The translations under genes and the position numbers were made by a program. The notes beneath the pieces were generated by a model, which was given only the letters and a program-made list of their open reading frames with translations, did not search any database and was not told the origin of the DNA. From Bacteroidaceae bacterium (GTDB lineage: Bacteria; Bacteroidota; Bacteroidia; Bacteroidales; Bacteroidaceae), in contig JAEESE010000011.1 of assembly GCA_016286165.1 (NCBI GenBank), forward strand, positions 62,001 to 126,000: 64,000 nt of DNA. The letters run 5' to 3'. This document shows positions 25,654 through 33,045 of this stretch, piece after piece (position 1 is the first letter of the stretch; each line of letters begins with the position of its first letter).

Positions 25654-27315
25654 ATGAGAGATTTTCTGCAAATACATCCCGCTGATACTGTGGCCGTGGC
25701 GCTGCAGCCGCTTTCGACGGGCTATGCTGTAGACATCAACGGCCAATGCATTACGCTGAGTTCTGATATACCCCAAGGTCATAAGTTCGCGCTTCGCGAT
25801 ATAGCTGAAGGCGAGGATGTCATCAAATATGGCTATCCCATTGGTCACGCCACGCGAGCCATAACTAAAGGCGAGTTGGTGGACCACCACAATTTGGCGA
25901 CCAACCTTAGTGGCACGTTGGACTATAGTAGTATAAGACTGGACTCTCCCCCCGCCCTCCCTGTTAGGGAGGGAGCGGTTACCTTTGAGGGAGACAAAGC
26001 GGATGCCTTCTCAACACATTCTACTCCCTCCATGATAGGGAGAGCCGGGGGAGAGGCTACCTCCTTTCTCGGCTATCCCCGCCCAGACGGTCAAGTAGGT
26101 ATCCGCAACGACATCTGGGTTATCCCTACCGTCGGTTGTGTAAATGGTATATGTAGGCAGATAGTGGAAAGAGCAGAAAAGACCCTTGCCCCGCTCCCCC
26201 GTAATGGGGAGAGCCTTGCTCCGCTCGATAGCTGCGCACCAGCTACTCCACTCCCTGACGAGAGGCGTCATGGGGTGAGTCTGCTTTATTTCCCCCACAA
26301 CTACGGCTGCTCCCAGCTCGGCGACGACCATGAGAATACGCGTAAGATACTTCGCGATATGGTGCTGCACCCCAATGCAGGCGGTGTCCTGGTAGTGGGC
26401 CTTGGCTGCGAGAACAATCAGCCTCACGAGTTTGAGAAGTTGCTGGGCGATTATGACCGTCGGCGCATCCGCTTTCTCGTCTGTCAGGAAGTGGATGGTG
26501 ATGAGGTGGAAGTAGGTGCAGCCATCGTCAGGGAACTCTACGAGCAGGCACAGACCTACGAGCATGTGCCGGTCCCCATCAGCAAACTGCGCGTGGGCTT
26601 GAAATGCGGAGGCTCCGACGGCTTCTCCGGCATCACGGCAAACCCCCTGCTCGGTGCTTTCACCGACTGGCTTTGTATGGAGCAAGGCGGCACAGCCATT
26701 CTCACTGAAGTGCCTGAAATGTTCGGCGCTGAAACCATTCTTATGCGTCGTGCCGTTTCAGATGACGTCTTAAAGCAGACCATAAAACTCATCAATGATT
26801 TTAAGGAATACTTCCTCAGTCATGGTCAGCCCGTAGGCGAGAACCCGTCGCCCGGTAACAAGGCCGGAGGCATTTCTACGCTTGAGGAGAAAGCGCTTGG
26901 TTGTACGCAGAAAGCGGGCACAGCCCCCGTAGTGGGAGTGCTGGAGTATGGCGAGGGAACCACTACCGATACCTCAGGCCTCTACCTCCTTTCAGCTCCA
27001 GGCAACGACCTCGTAGCCTCTACAGCCTTGGCTGCTGCAGGTTGCCAGCTCGTTCTCTTCACTACAGGTCGCGGCACACCTTTCTCAACCTTCGTGCCGA
27101 CGCTTAAGGTATCCACCAACACTGACCTTGCGAGCCGTAAGCCTCAGTGGATAGACTTCGATGCCGGCGTGCTGTTGGAGGGCTCCACAATGGAGGAACT
27201 GCTGCCACGATTTATTACTTACATCATTGATGTCGCCTCTGGTCGCACACAAACTACGGCCGAGATCCACGGCAACGCTGAATTCGCAATCTTCAAGACA
27301 GGAGTCACCCTGTAG
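25654..27315 (+). CDS. uxaA: Altronate dehydratase with two repeat-encoded insertions
   Basis: This enzyme dehydrates D-altronate to 2-keto-3-deoxygluconate. The N-terminal SAF domain is residues about 1-95. The catalytic UxaA domain starts at LGYPRPDGQVGIRNDIWVIP and includes VGCVNGICRQIVER, FPHNYGCSQLGDD, GLGCENNQ and LKCGGSDGFSGITANP. Two stretches do not fit the family. Residues about 97-136 (PALPVREGA...AGGEA) join the two domains, and residues about 176-209 (LAPLPRNGES...LPDERRHG) interrupt the first catalytic block. Both are translations of palindromic repeat pairs, inserted in frame. The total of 553 residues exceeds the usual size of about 495 by about the length of these insertions. 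Confidence 0.92.
   Translation: MRDFLQIHPADTVAVALQPLSTGYAVDINGQCITLSSDIPQGHKFALRDIAEGEDVIKYGYPIGHATRAITKGELVDHHNLATNLSGTLDYSSIRLDSPPALPVREGAVTFEGDKADAFSTHSTPSMIGRAGGEATSFLGYPRPDGQVGIRNDIWVIPTVGCVNGICRQIVERAEKTLAPLPRNGESLAPLDSCAPATPLPDERRHGVSLLYFPHNYGCSQLGDDHENTRKILRDMVLHPNAGGVLVVGLGCENNQPHEFEKLLGDYDRRRIRFLVCQEVDGDEVEVGAAIVRELYEQAQTYEHVPVPISKLRVGLKCGGSDGFSGITANPLLGAFTDWLCMEQGGTAILTEVPEMFGAETILMRRAVSDDVLKQTIKLINDFKEYFLSHGQPVGENPSPGNKAGGISTLEEKALGCTQKAGTAPVVGVLEYGEGTTTDTSGLYLLSAPGNDLVASTALAAAGCQLVLFTTGRGTPFSTFVPTLKVSTNTDLASRKPQWIDFDAGVLLEGSTMEELLPRFITYIIDVASGRTQTTAEIHGNAEFAIFKTGVTL
25942..26061. repeat. Inverted pair of palindromic elements in frame between the two uxaA domains
   Basis: The left arm (25942-25983) reads GACTCTCCCCCCGCCCTCCC, loop, GGGAGGGAGCGGTTACC. 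The right arm (26017-26061) is inverted, beginning CATTCTACTCCCTCC and ending GGGGGAGAGGCTACC. Inner and outer ends match the other pairs. The pair is translated as part of the linker between the SAF and catalytic domains. Confidence 0.8.
26181..26281. repeat. Second in-frame inverted pair in uxaA
   Basis: The left arm (26181-26215) reads GACCCTTGCCCCGCTCCCCC, GTAAT, GGGGAGAGC. The right arm (26241-26281) is inverted and ends GGGGTGAGTC. The intervening segment with CTCGATAGCTGCGCACCAGC is shared with the intergenic segment at 12980-13023. It is translated inside the catalytic domain. Confidence 0.75.
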
Positions 27316-27397
27316 TAGTTGTTATCTGTTCACTATTCGACGATTTACGAATAACTGTCTACGTACTGTTTCTAATATTCGGCTATTTGGCAGGAAA

Positions 27398-27461
27398 AAT
27401 CGTAAATAGTCAAGTCGTAAATAAATCGTAAATCGTAAATAGTCAAATCGTAAATTAAGAA
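27398..27461 (+). repeat. CGTAAAT-word repeat upstream of tex
   Basis: Repeats of AATCGTAAAT and CGTAAATAGTCAA run up to the tex start codon. Related words appear before the tRNA (42828-42850) and before the symporter gene (50516-50541). No promoter motif is evident in the 147-base gap after uxaA. Confidence 0.7.
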
Positions 27462-27462
27462 A

Positions 27463-29625
27463 ATGGACAAGGACGAAACGATATTCTCTAAACTCATTGC
27501 CGAGCGTCTCGGACTGCGCGAACGCCAGGTACAGGGCACACTGACGTTGTTGGACGGCGGTGCGACTATCCCTTTCATAGCTCGCTACCGCAAAGAGCGC
27601 ACTGGTGCCCTCGATGAGGTGCAAATAGCTGCAATCGCCGAGCAGAACGACAAGCTCAAGGAATTGGTTAAACGCAAGGAAACCGTCGTCAATACTATCA
27701 CCGAACAAGGAAAGATGACGCCCGAGCTGGAAGCTCGCATTGCCGACTGCTGGAACGCCACCGAACTTGAGGATATCTATCTTCCATATAAGCCTAAGCG
27801 TCGCACACGTGCTCAGGTGGCACGCGAGCAAGGCCTCGAGCCGTTGGCCAATCTGTTGTTGATGCAGCGTGAGTCTAACCCGGCAAAGGCCGCCGAACGC
27901 TTCGTTACGCCCGAGGTGCCGACGCCCGAGGACGCATTGCAAGGTGCACAGGACATCATCGCCGAGATGGTCAGCGAGGACGAACGTTCGCGGCAGAACA
28001 TACGTGGTATCTTCCGTCGTACGGCCGTCATCACGTCCAAGGTGGTTAAAGCTAAGGCCGATACCGACGAGGCCGCCAAGTTCTCCGACTACTTCGACTG
28101 GAGTGAACAACTGCGCCGTTGCTCCAGCCATCGTTTGCTGGCTATGCGCCGAGGCGAAGCAGAGGGCGTCCTACGCGTCAACATAAGCGTTGACGATGAT
28201 GAGTGCGTAGAGCGCTTGCAGCGTTATTTCGTTCATGGTCGCGGTGCCTCGTCCGAACTCGTAGCCGCAGCTGTGGCCGATGGCTACAAACGACTACTCT
28301 CGCCCTCCATCGAGAATGAGTTTGCCGCCTCCAGCAAAGAACAAGCCGATGATGAGGCCATACGTGTCTTTGCCGAGAATCTGCGGCAGCTGCTCCTCGC
28401 TGCGCCGCTCGGGCAGAAACGTGTGATGGGCATAGACCCAGGTTTCCGAACGGGGTGCAAAGTGGTGTGCCTTGACGCCCAGGGCAATCTCCTGCACCAC
28501 GAAGCCATTTTCCCACATCCGCCTGTGCGTAAGCCCGCTGAGGCTGCCGATGCGCTGGCTGCGATGATAGAGCGCTACAAGATTGAGGCCATCGCCATAG
28601 GCAATGGTACTGCCAGCCGTGAAACAAAAGGTTTCGTGGAGATGGTCTGCGCCCAGCTCTCTCCTGACGATAAGGGCGCGAGGGTTGGCCTCTTCGTGGT
28701 CTCCGAGGACGGTGCCTCAGTGTATTCCGCTTCCAAGGTGGCACGTGATGAGTTCCCCGACGAGGACGTTACCGTGCGTGGCGCTGTCTCCATAGGTCGC
28801 CGACTGATGGACCCTCTGGCCGAACTTGTGAAGATTGACCCAAAGAGCATAGGCGTGGGACAGTATCAGCACGACGTAGACCAGACAAAGCTCAAGCACA
28901 GCTTGGACCAGACCGTCGAGAGTTGCGTAAACTCGGTCGGTGTGAACCTCAACACCGCCTCAGTACATCTGCTTACCTATGTCAGCGGCCTCGGCCCTGC
29001 CTTGGCAAAGAACATTGTTGACTATCGTCGCGACAACGGTGCTTTCATATCGCGTGCACAACTGAAGAAGGTGCCGCGACTGGGACCGTCGGTCTTTGAG
29101 CAGTGTGCCGGTTTCCTGCGTATCAGCGATGCAAAGAACCCGCTCGACAACAGCGCCGTGCACCCCGAACGCTATGCACTGGTTGAGCAGATGGCCAAGG
29201 ATCAAGGTTGTAAAGTCATAGACTTGATTCAGCAGAAAGACCTACGCGCGCGCGTGGACATTAATAGGTATGTCAGTGCTGAAGTGGGACTCCCTACGCT
29301 TACCGATATCATGCACGAGTTAGAAAAGCCTGGCCGAGACCCGCGCGAGGCGCTTGAAGAGTTTGAGTTCGATAGTCGTGTCACTTCCATCGACGACCTT
29401 GTGCCAGGTATGGAGCTGCCCGGCATAGTGACAAACATCACCAATTTCGGCGCCTTCGTAGATATCGGTGTCCATCAGGACGGCTTAGTGCATGTCTCAC
29501 AGTTGGCCGACAAATACGTCAGCCATCCCACAGACGTGGTCAAACTGCATCAGCATGTCCGTGTACGTGTCACCGAGGTCGACCGACGTCGTGGCCGCAT
29601 ATCGTTGTCGATGAAAGGACTTTAG
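27463..29625 (+). CDS. tex: Tex family RNA-binding protein
   Basis: Tex is a cytoplasmic nucleic-acid-binding protein linked to transcription and RNA quality control. The 720 residues show the usual order: an N-terminal helical domain (LGLRERQVQGTLTLLDGGAT), a YqgF/RNase H-like domain (RVMGIDPGFRTGCKVVCLD, about residue 325), helix-hairpin-helix motifs (SVHLLTYVSGLGPALAKNIV) and a C-terminal S1 domain (LPGIVTNITNFGAFVDIGVH, from about residue 647). It is slightly shorter than the E. coli protein of about 770 residues. It follows uxaA but is separated by repeat sequence and probably has its own promoter. Confidence 0.95.
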   Translation: MDKDETIFSKLIAERLGLRERQVQGTLTLLDGGATIPFIARYRKERTGALDEVQIAAIAEQNDKLKELVKRKETVVNTITEQGKMTPELEARIADCWNATELEDIYLPYKPKRRTRAQVAREQGLEPLANLLLMQRESNPAKAAERFVTPEVPTPEDALQGAQDIIAEMVSEDERSRQNIRGIFRRTAVITSKVVKAKADTDEAAKFSDYFDWSEQLRRCSSHRLLAMRRGEAEGVLRVNISVDDDECVERLQRYFVHGRGASSELVAAAVADGYKRLLSPSIENEFAASSKEQADDEAIRVFAENLRQLLLAAPLGQKRVMGIDPGFRTGCKVVCLDAQGNLLHHEAIFPHPPVRKPAEAADALAAMIERYKIEAIAIGNGTASRETKGFVEMVCAQLSPDDKGARVGLFVVSEDGASVYSASKVARDEFPDEDVTVRGAVSIGRRLMDPLAELVKIDPKSIGVGQYQHDVDQTKLKHSLDQTVESCVNSVGVNLNTASVHLLTYVSGLGPALAKNIVDYRRDNGAFISRAQLKKVPRLGPSVFEQCAGFLRISDAKNPLDNSAVHPERYALVEQMAKDQGCKVIDLIQQKDLRARVDINRYVSAEVGLPTLTDIMHELEKPGRDPREALEEFEFDSRVTSIDDLVPGMELPGIVTNITNFGAFVDIGVHQDGLVHVSQLADKYVSHPTDVVKLHQHVRVRVTEVDRRRGRISLSMKGL

Positions 29626-29707
29626 TTGAGAATAACAGCTTAATATAAGGCAATTTATATTTCAGGTAGCTAACGGCTGTTGCCTCTATATAGTTTCCAA
29701 ATAAAAA

Positions 29708-29739
29708 GGCGGAACCTGCAAGATTGTGCAAGTTCCGCC
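29708..29739. terminator. Bidirectional terminator between tex and fumarase
   Basis: GGCGGAACCTGCA (29708-29720) pairs with TGCAAGTTCCGCC (29727-29739) with one mismatch around a six-base loop. A-rich sequence precedes it and a short T-rich tract follows, so it can work for both convergent genes. Confidence 0.8.
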
Positions 29740-29763
29740 TATTGTTTATGAGCTGATTAATCT

Positions 29764-31410
29764 TCAGTTCTTGCAGCACAACGGCTTCAACTGCTTGAAG
29801 AAGTCGTTGCCCTTGTCGTCGACGAGGATGAAGGCGGGGAAGTCCTCCACTTCAATCTTCCAGATAGCTTCCATGCCCAATTCGGGGTATTCGACGCACT
29901 CGATGCTCTTGATGCTCGACTGCGATAGCACGGCTGCCACGCCGCCGATGGTGCCGAGATAGAAGCCGCCATGCTTCTGGCAAGCATCGGTCACCTGCTG
30001 CGAGCGGTTGCCCTTGGCAATCATCACGAGGCTGGCACCATTCTCCTGGAACTCATCCACGTAGGGATCCATGCGGTTGGCCGTGGTGGGACCCATTGAG
30101 CCGCAGGGGTAGCCTTCGGGAGTCTTGGCTGGTCCGGCATATAGCACAGGATATTTCTTAAAGTACTCGGGCATGCCTTCGCCGGCGTCGAGACGAGCCT
30201 TCAGTTTGGCGTGGGCGATGTCGCGAGCCACGATGATGGTGCCCTTGAGGTTCACACGTGTGCTGACAGGGTATTTCGTCAGCTCGGCGCGCACGGCATC
30301 GATGCCCTTCGAGAGGTCTATCTCAATGCCCTTCGTGCCTTCGCCTGGACGGCGCAGAGCCTCGGGAATAAGCTCTGTGGGGTTGCTGTCCATCACTTCG
30401 AGCCATACGCCGTCGCGGTTGATCTTAGCCTTGATATTACGGTCGGCCGAACAGCTCACGCCCATGCCGATGGGGCAGCTGGCACCATGACGCGGCAGAC
30501 GGATGACGCGGATGTCGTGGGCTACATACTTGCCGCCGAACTGTGCGCCGAGCCCTATGTTGTGAGCTTCCTTCAGCAGCTTCTTCTCCAGGTCGATGTC
30601 GCGGAAGGCGCGGCCTGTCTCATCACCCGTCGTGGGCAATGAGTCATAGTACTTAATAGAGGCGAGCTTCACCGTCAGCAGGTTCTTCTCAGCCGATGTG
30701 CCGCCGATGACGAAGGCGATGTGGTAGGGCGGGCAGGCTGCCGTGCCCAGGCTCTTCATCTTCTCAACGAGGAAGGGGATCAAGGTGCCCTCGTTCTGGA
30801 TGGTGGCCTTGGTCATCGGGTAGAAATAAGTCTTGTTGGCCGAGCCGCCGCCCTTGGCGACCATCACGAAGCGGTATTCTGCGCCCTCACAAGCTTCGAT
30901 ATCAATCTGAGCGGGCAGGTTGCAGCGCGTGTTCACCTCGTCGTACATGTTCAGGGGTGCGTTCTGCGAGTAGCGCAGGTTGTCCTGGGTGAAGGTGTTG
31001 AAGACGCCGCGGCTCAAAGCCTCTTCATCTTCGAAACCCGTCCACACCTGCTGGCCCTTCTCGCCGTGGATGATGGCGGTGCCGGTGTCCTGGCAGAAGG
31101 GGAGGATGCCCTTGGCAGCCACCTCGGCATTGCGCAGGAACTGCAGAGCCACATATTTGTCATTCTCGCTGGCCTCGGGGTCGCCCAGGATGGCAGCCAC
31201 CTGCTCGTTATGCTCGCGACGCAGCATGAACTCCACGTCGTGGAAGGCCTGCTGGGCCAGCAGCGTCAGGGCTTCCTTTGAGACCTTCACGATCTCCTTG
31301 CCCTCGAATTCGGAAATGGTTACGCCCTCTTTCGTCAGTAGGCGGTACTCGGTTTTGTCTTCGCCCAGCTGGAACATCGGGGCGTACTTGAAATCAGGTG
31401 TGTTAGCCAT
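29764..31410 (-). CDS. Fumarate hydratase, class I (iron-sulfur)
   Basis: This enzyme interconverts fumarate and L-malate in the cytoplasm using an oxygen-sensitive [4Fe-4S] cluster. The 548 residues match the fused alpha-plus-beta class I form (FumA/FumB type). Recognisable blocks are [57 protein letters not shown] and, in the beta part, [20 protein letters not shown]. In Bacteroidales it works in the reductive branch that makes succinate and propionate. It is monocistronic and convergent with tex. Confidence 0.96.
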   Translation of the reverse strand: MANTPDFKYAPMFQLGEDKTEYRLLTKEGVTISEFEGKEIVKVSKEALTLLAQQAFHDVEFMLRREHNEQVAAILGDPEASENDKYVALQFLRNAEVAAKGILPFCQDTGTAIIHGEKGQQVWTGFEDEEALSRGVFNTFTQDNLRYSQNAPLNMYDEVNTRCNLPAQIDIEACEGAEYRFVMVAKGGGSANKTYFYPMTKATIQNEGTLIPFLVEKMKSLGTAACPPYHIAFVIGGTSAEKNLLTVKLASIKYYDSLPTTGDETGRAFRDIDLEKKLLKEAHNIGLGAQFGGKYVAHDIRVIRLPRHGASCPIGMGVSCSADRNIKAKINRDGVWLEVMDSNPTELIPEALRRPGEGTKGIEIDLSKGIDAVRAELTKYPVSTRVNLKGTIIVARDIAHAKLKARLDAGEGMPEYFKKYPVLYAGPAKTPEGYPCGSMGPTTANRMDPYVDEFQENGASLVMIAKGNRSQQVTDACQKHGGFYLGTIGGVAAVLSQSSIKSIECVEYPELGMEAIWKIEVEDFPAFILVDDKGNDFFKQLKPLCCKN

Positions 31411-31448
31411 AGTTGTTATTTCGTTTAGCGTTTATAAGTTTTTCGCCG

Positions 31449-31456
31449 CAAAGATA
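31449..31456 (-). promoter_or_regulatory. -7 box of the fumarase gene
   Basis: On the minus strand TATCTTTG lies 39 bases before the start codon. The upstream -33 position is AT-rich with no TTTG. Confidence 0.5.
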
Positions 31457-31588
31457 GTAATTAATTGAGAATTACATATTGAAAATCGGGAATTATTTCA
31501 GAGCAGGGCTTAAAAATGTCTTAGAAGATTAGAGATAAGATTGTTTCAAAAAAAAAAATTGTTTGAAACTGACTACAGACTACAGCCG

Positions 31589-32245
31589 CTACCTTAATAC
31601 ATATACTCTATGGGTGCCGTGGCCTGTGGCTTTGATGCCGTAAGCAGGGTTCTCCCATGATGCCTTCAGCTCGCGCTGGGCGGTGGTATAAGAGAGTCCC
31701 GTGATGCGGGCATAGTCGCTAACAGTCATGAAGGGATGGTCGCGCAGGAACTCACGGGCCACAATCATGCGGTTCTTGACCTGTGGATACTGCGACTTCT
31801 TGATGTGCACGCCTTCCTTGCCGTGAATGCGTTGGATGTCCTGCGAGTTGAAATGTGAGACCACATCATTGAAGAACTCGCTATTCTTGCGGTAATTGAT
31901 GTGATGAAGTTCAAGGCTGCGGGCATTCCTCGTCCGGTCCTCAGCTTGCTGGGCATCGCCCTCAGCTTCCTCACCGTCGGCCTTCATACGAACGCCTATG
32001 CTGAACACTCCTATGTTGGGCAGTTCCACTGAATAGCCGCTACCCAACAGCTCTGCCAGCTCATCTGCCACGTCGATGAGGACTCCTGTTATGGTGGATT
32101 CTTTGAAACCGTGCCTATGCGCCACTTCCTTGATAAACTGTTTTGCATCCACGCGATGCTTTTGTTTCAGACGGTATACCGACCTCGTTTTCCCAGGCTC
32201 CAGCATATCGCGCTGTTCCAATTTGTAGTATTCAATCTGAGGCAT
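31589..32245 (-). CDS. HU-like DNA-binding protein with C-terminal HTH-like domain
   Basis: The 218-residue product starts at the ATG at 32245; the longer frame to 32338 is excluded because a strong promoter lies inside it. The N-terminal half (MPQIEYYKLEQRDMLEPGK, then KQFIKEVAHRHGFKESTITG and VELPNIGVFSIGVR) matches the Bacteroidetes-specific HU-like family, which binds DNA non-specifically or at bent sites. The C-terminal quarter (FMTVSDYARITGLSYTTAQR) looks like a winged or helix-turn-helix reader that could add sequence specificity. A poly-A/T-containing inverted repeat (31543-31569) follows the stop. Its own promoter region and the neighbouring small gene suggest a regulatory island. 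Confidence 0.75.
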   Translation of the reverse strand: MPQIEYYKLEQRDMLEPGKTRSVYRLKQKHRVDAKQFIKEVAHRHGFKESTITGVLIDVADELAELLGSGYSVELPNIGVFSIGVRMKADGEEAEGDAQQAEDRTRNARSLELHHINYRKNSEFFNDVVSHFNSQDIQRIHGKEGVHIKKSQYPQVKNRMIVAREFLRDHPFMTVSDYARITGLSYTTAQRELKASWENPAYGIKATGHGTHRVYVLR

Positions 32246-32295
32246 TGTATTTAAATGGTTAAAGGTGGAGAATAGATTAGCTTTATTTGTCTTTG

Positions 32296-32327
32296 CAAAG
32301 ATACAATAAAACGGAAAACGAAACAAA
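32296..32327 (-). promoter_or_regulatory. Promoter of the HU-like gene
   Basis: On the minus strand TTTG (32327-32324), exactly 20 bases, then TATCTTTG (32303-32296) matches the full consensus. The start of transcription near 32289 sets the start codon at 32245. Confidence 0.8.
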
Positions 32328-32383
32328 TCCTGAAACATAAATCTTCAAAAAAGCTATCAACAAAAATACTATTGGTCATAATC

Positions 32384-32427
32384 TATAAAGCACCGTGTGA
32401 CGTTTATAAAGCACCGAGTGCTTTATA
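32384..32427. promoter_or_regulatory. Operator-like repeats: TATAAAGCACCG direct and inverted
   Basis: TATAAAGCACCG occurs twice in direct orientation at 32384-32395 and 32405-32416, a 21-base or two-helical-turn period. The second copy forms a perfect palindrome with GTGCTTTATA (TATAAAGCAC, CGA, GTGCTTTATA, 32405-32427). This is the geometry expected of a multi-dimer repressor site. It lies about 80 bases upstream of the HU-like promoter and 190 bases upstream of the small-peptide promoter, so either could be the target. Confidence 0.5.
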
Positions 32428-32617
32428 GTTTTTGACCGGTCATGTCGCAGCACACGTCCTTTCTCGCAGAACTATATGTCTAAGACTTAGGAACTTTTCT
32501 TCAGGCCGTATGAGGTCGTTTGACAGGTTGTGAAAGCGTATACTTCAGGTCAAGAATCGGTATACATAAAGTCTTGATTTTCAGGGAAAAAAGTCAAAAT
32601 AAAGATAACGAAAACTA
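32428..32617. other. Intergenic stretch without a recognised gene
   Basis: The gap between the HU-like gene (ends at 32245 on its 5' side) and the small gene at 32725 is 479 bases. Apart from the two promoters and the palindrome, this part holds only AT-rich sequence with two GTATAC sites. I see no ORF with a start, length and context worth calling. Confidence 0.4.
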
Positions 32618-32648
32618 TTGACAAACACATTTAAATGAATTATCTTTG
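32618..32648 (+). promoter_or_regulatory. Promoter of the 37-residue peptide gene
   Basis: TTG (32618-32620), 20 bases, then TATCTTTG (32641-32648) matches the consensus. It starts a leader of about 70 bases in front of the small ORF. Confidence 0.7.
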
Positions 32649-32724
32649 CAGACGAATTCTTAGCATGCAAGTGGCCACAGATTGCAAGACATTCATCTTA
32701 AACACACATTAAAAAAATAGAATA

Positions 32725-32838
32725 ATGAAAAAAATTAGAAGTCAAGCCCTGAACATCGTTCAGGAATTCCTCGCCGCTGGCTACGATCTGCGTCGCAACC
32801 TCATCAGAGTATCTGCTGTCGCAGCTGTTGTGGTTTGA
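32725..32838 (+). CDS. Small basic-amphipathic peptide, 37 aa, function unknown
   Basis: An ATG preceded by an A-rich leader opens a 37-codon frame: MKKIRSQALNIVQEFLAAGY, then DLRRNLIRVSAVAAVVV and TGA. It has a dedicated promoter 75 bases upstream and a strong terminator 28 bases downstream, so it is a complete monocistronic unit. The chain is predicted helical, with basic residues at the start and middle and a hydrophobic C-terminal segment, consistent with a membrane- or nucleoid-associated micropeptide. Its position beside an HU-like gene recalls the Bacteroides 'smalltalk' peptides, but the sequence does not look the same. It could instead be a leader or small-RNA region whose frame is incidental. 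Confidence 0.6.
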   Translation: MKKIRSQALNIVQEFLAAGYDLRRNLIRVSAVAAVVV

Positions 32839-32866
32839 TGTAGGAAACAGATGATAAACAACTGGT

Positions 32867-32899
32867 AAAAGCCCTCGTTTTAACGGGGGCTTTTCTTTT
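32867..32899 (+). terminator. Rho-independent terminator of the small-peptide unit
   Basis: AAAAGCCCTCG pairs with CGGGGGCTTTT around TTTTAA, followed by CTTTTT. Wobble pairing at one position is tolerated. It ends the transcript beginning near 32655. Confidence 0.85.
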
Positions 32900-32932
32900 T
32901 ATTCTCCAAAAGCAAATTATGCACTTAGCATA

Positions 32933-32951
32933 GCCCCGCCTTTGACGGGGC
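32933..32951. repeat. Short GC hairpin
   Basis: GCCCCG (32933-32938) pairs with CGGGGC (32946-32951) around CCTTTGA. It lies between two opposing terminators and has no evident role beyond reinforcing them. Confidence 0.4.
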
Positions 32952-32952
32952 G

Positions 32953-33008
32953 ATAGAAAAAGCCTCAGGCTGGCGCTCTTCGGTGATGAAGATGATGCCA
33001 GCCTGAGG
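32953..33008 (-). terminator. Rho-independent terminator of the GH95 operon
   Basis: A perfect 12-base inverted repeat, CCTCAGGCTGGC (32963-32974) with GCCAGCCTGAGG (32997-33008), is followed on the minus strand by CTTTTTCTA. It stands 37 bases after the GH95 stop. Confidence 0.85.
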
Positions 33009-33045
33009 ATGTGATTATTTAAAAGATGTGGTGATTCGTTAGTGG

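Noticed and set aside
31501..31588. Functional terminator for the HU-like gene at the poly-A tract
   Set aside because: The inverted repeat GTTTCAAA/TTTGAAAC has the T-run in its loop rather than after the stem, so it is only a weak candidate.
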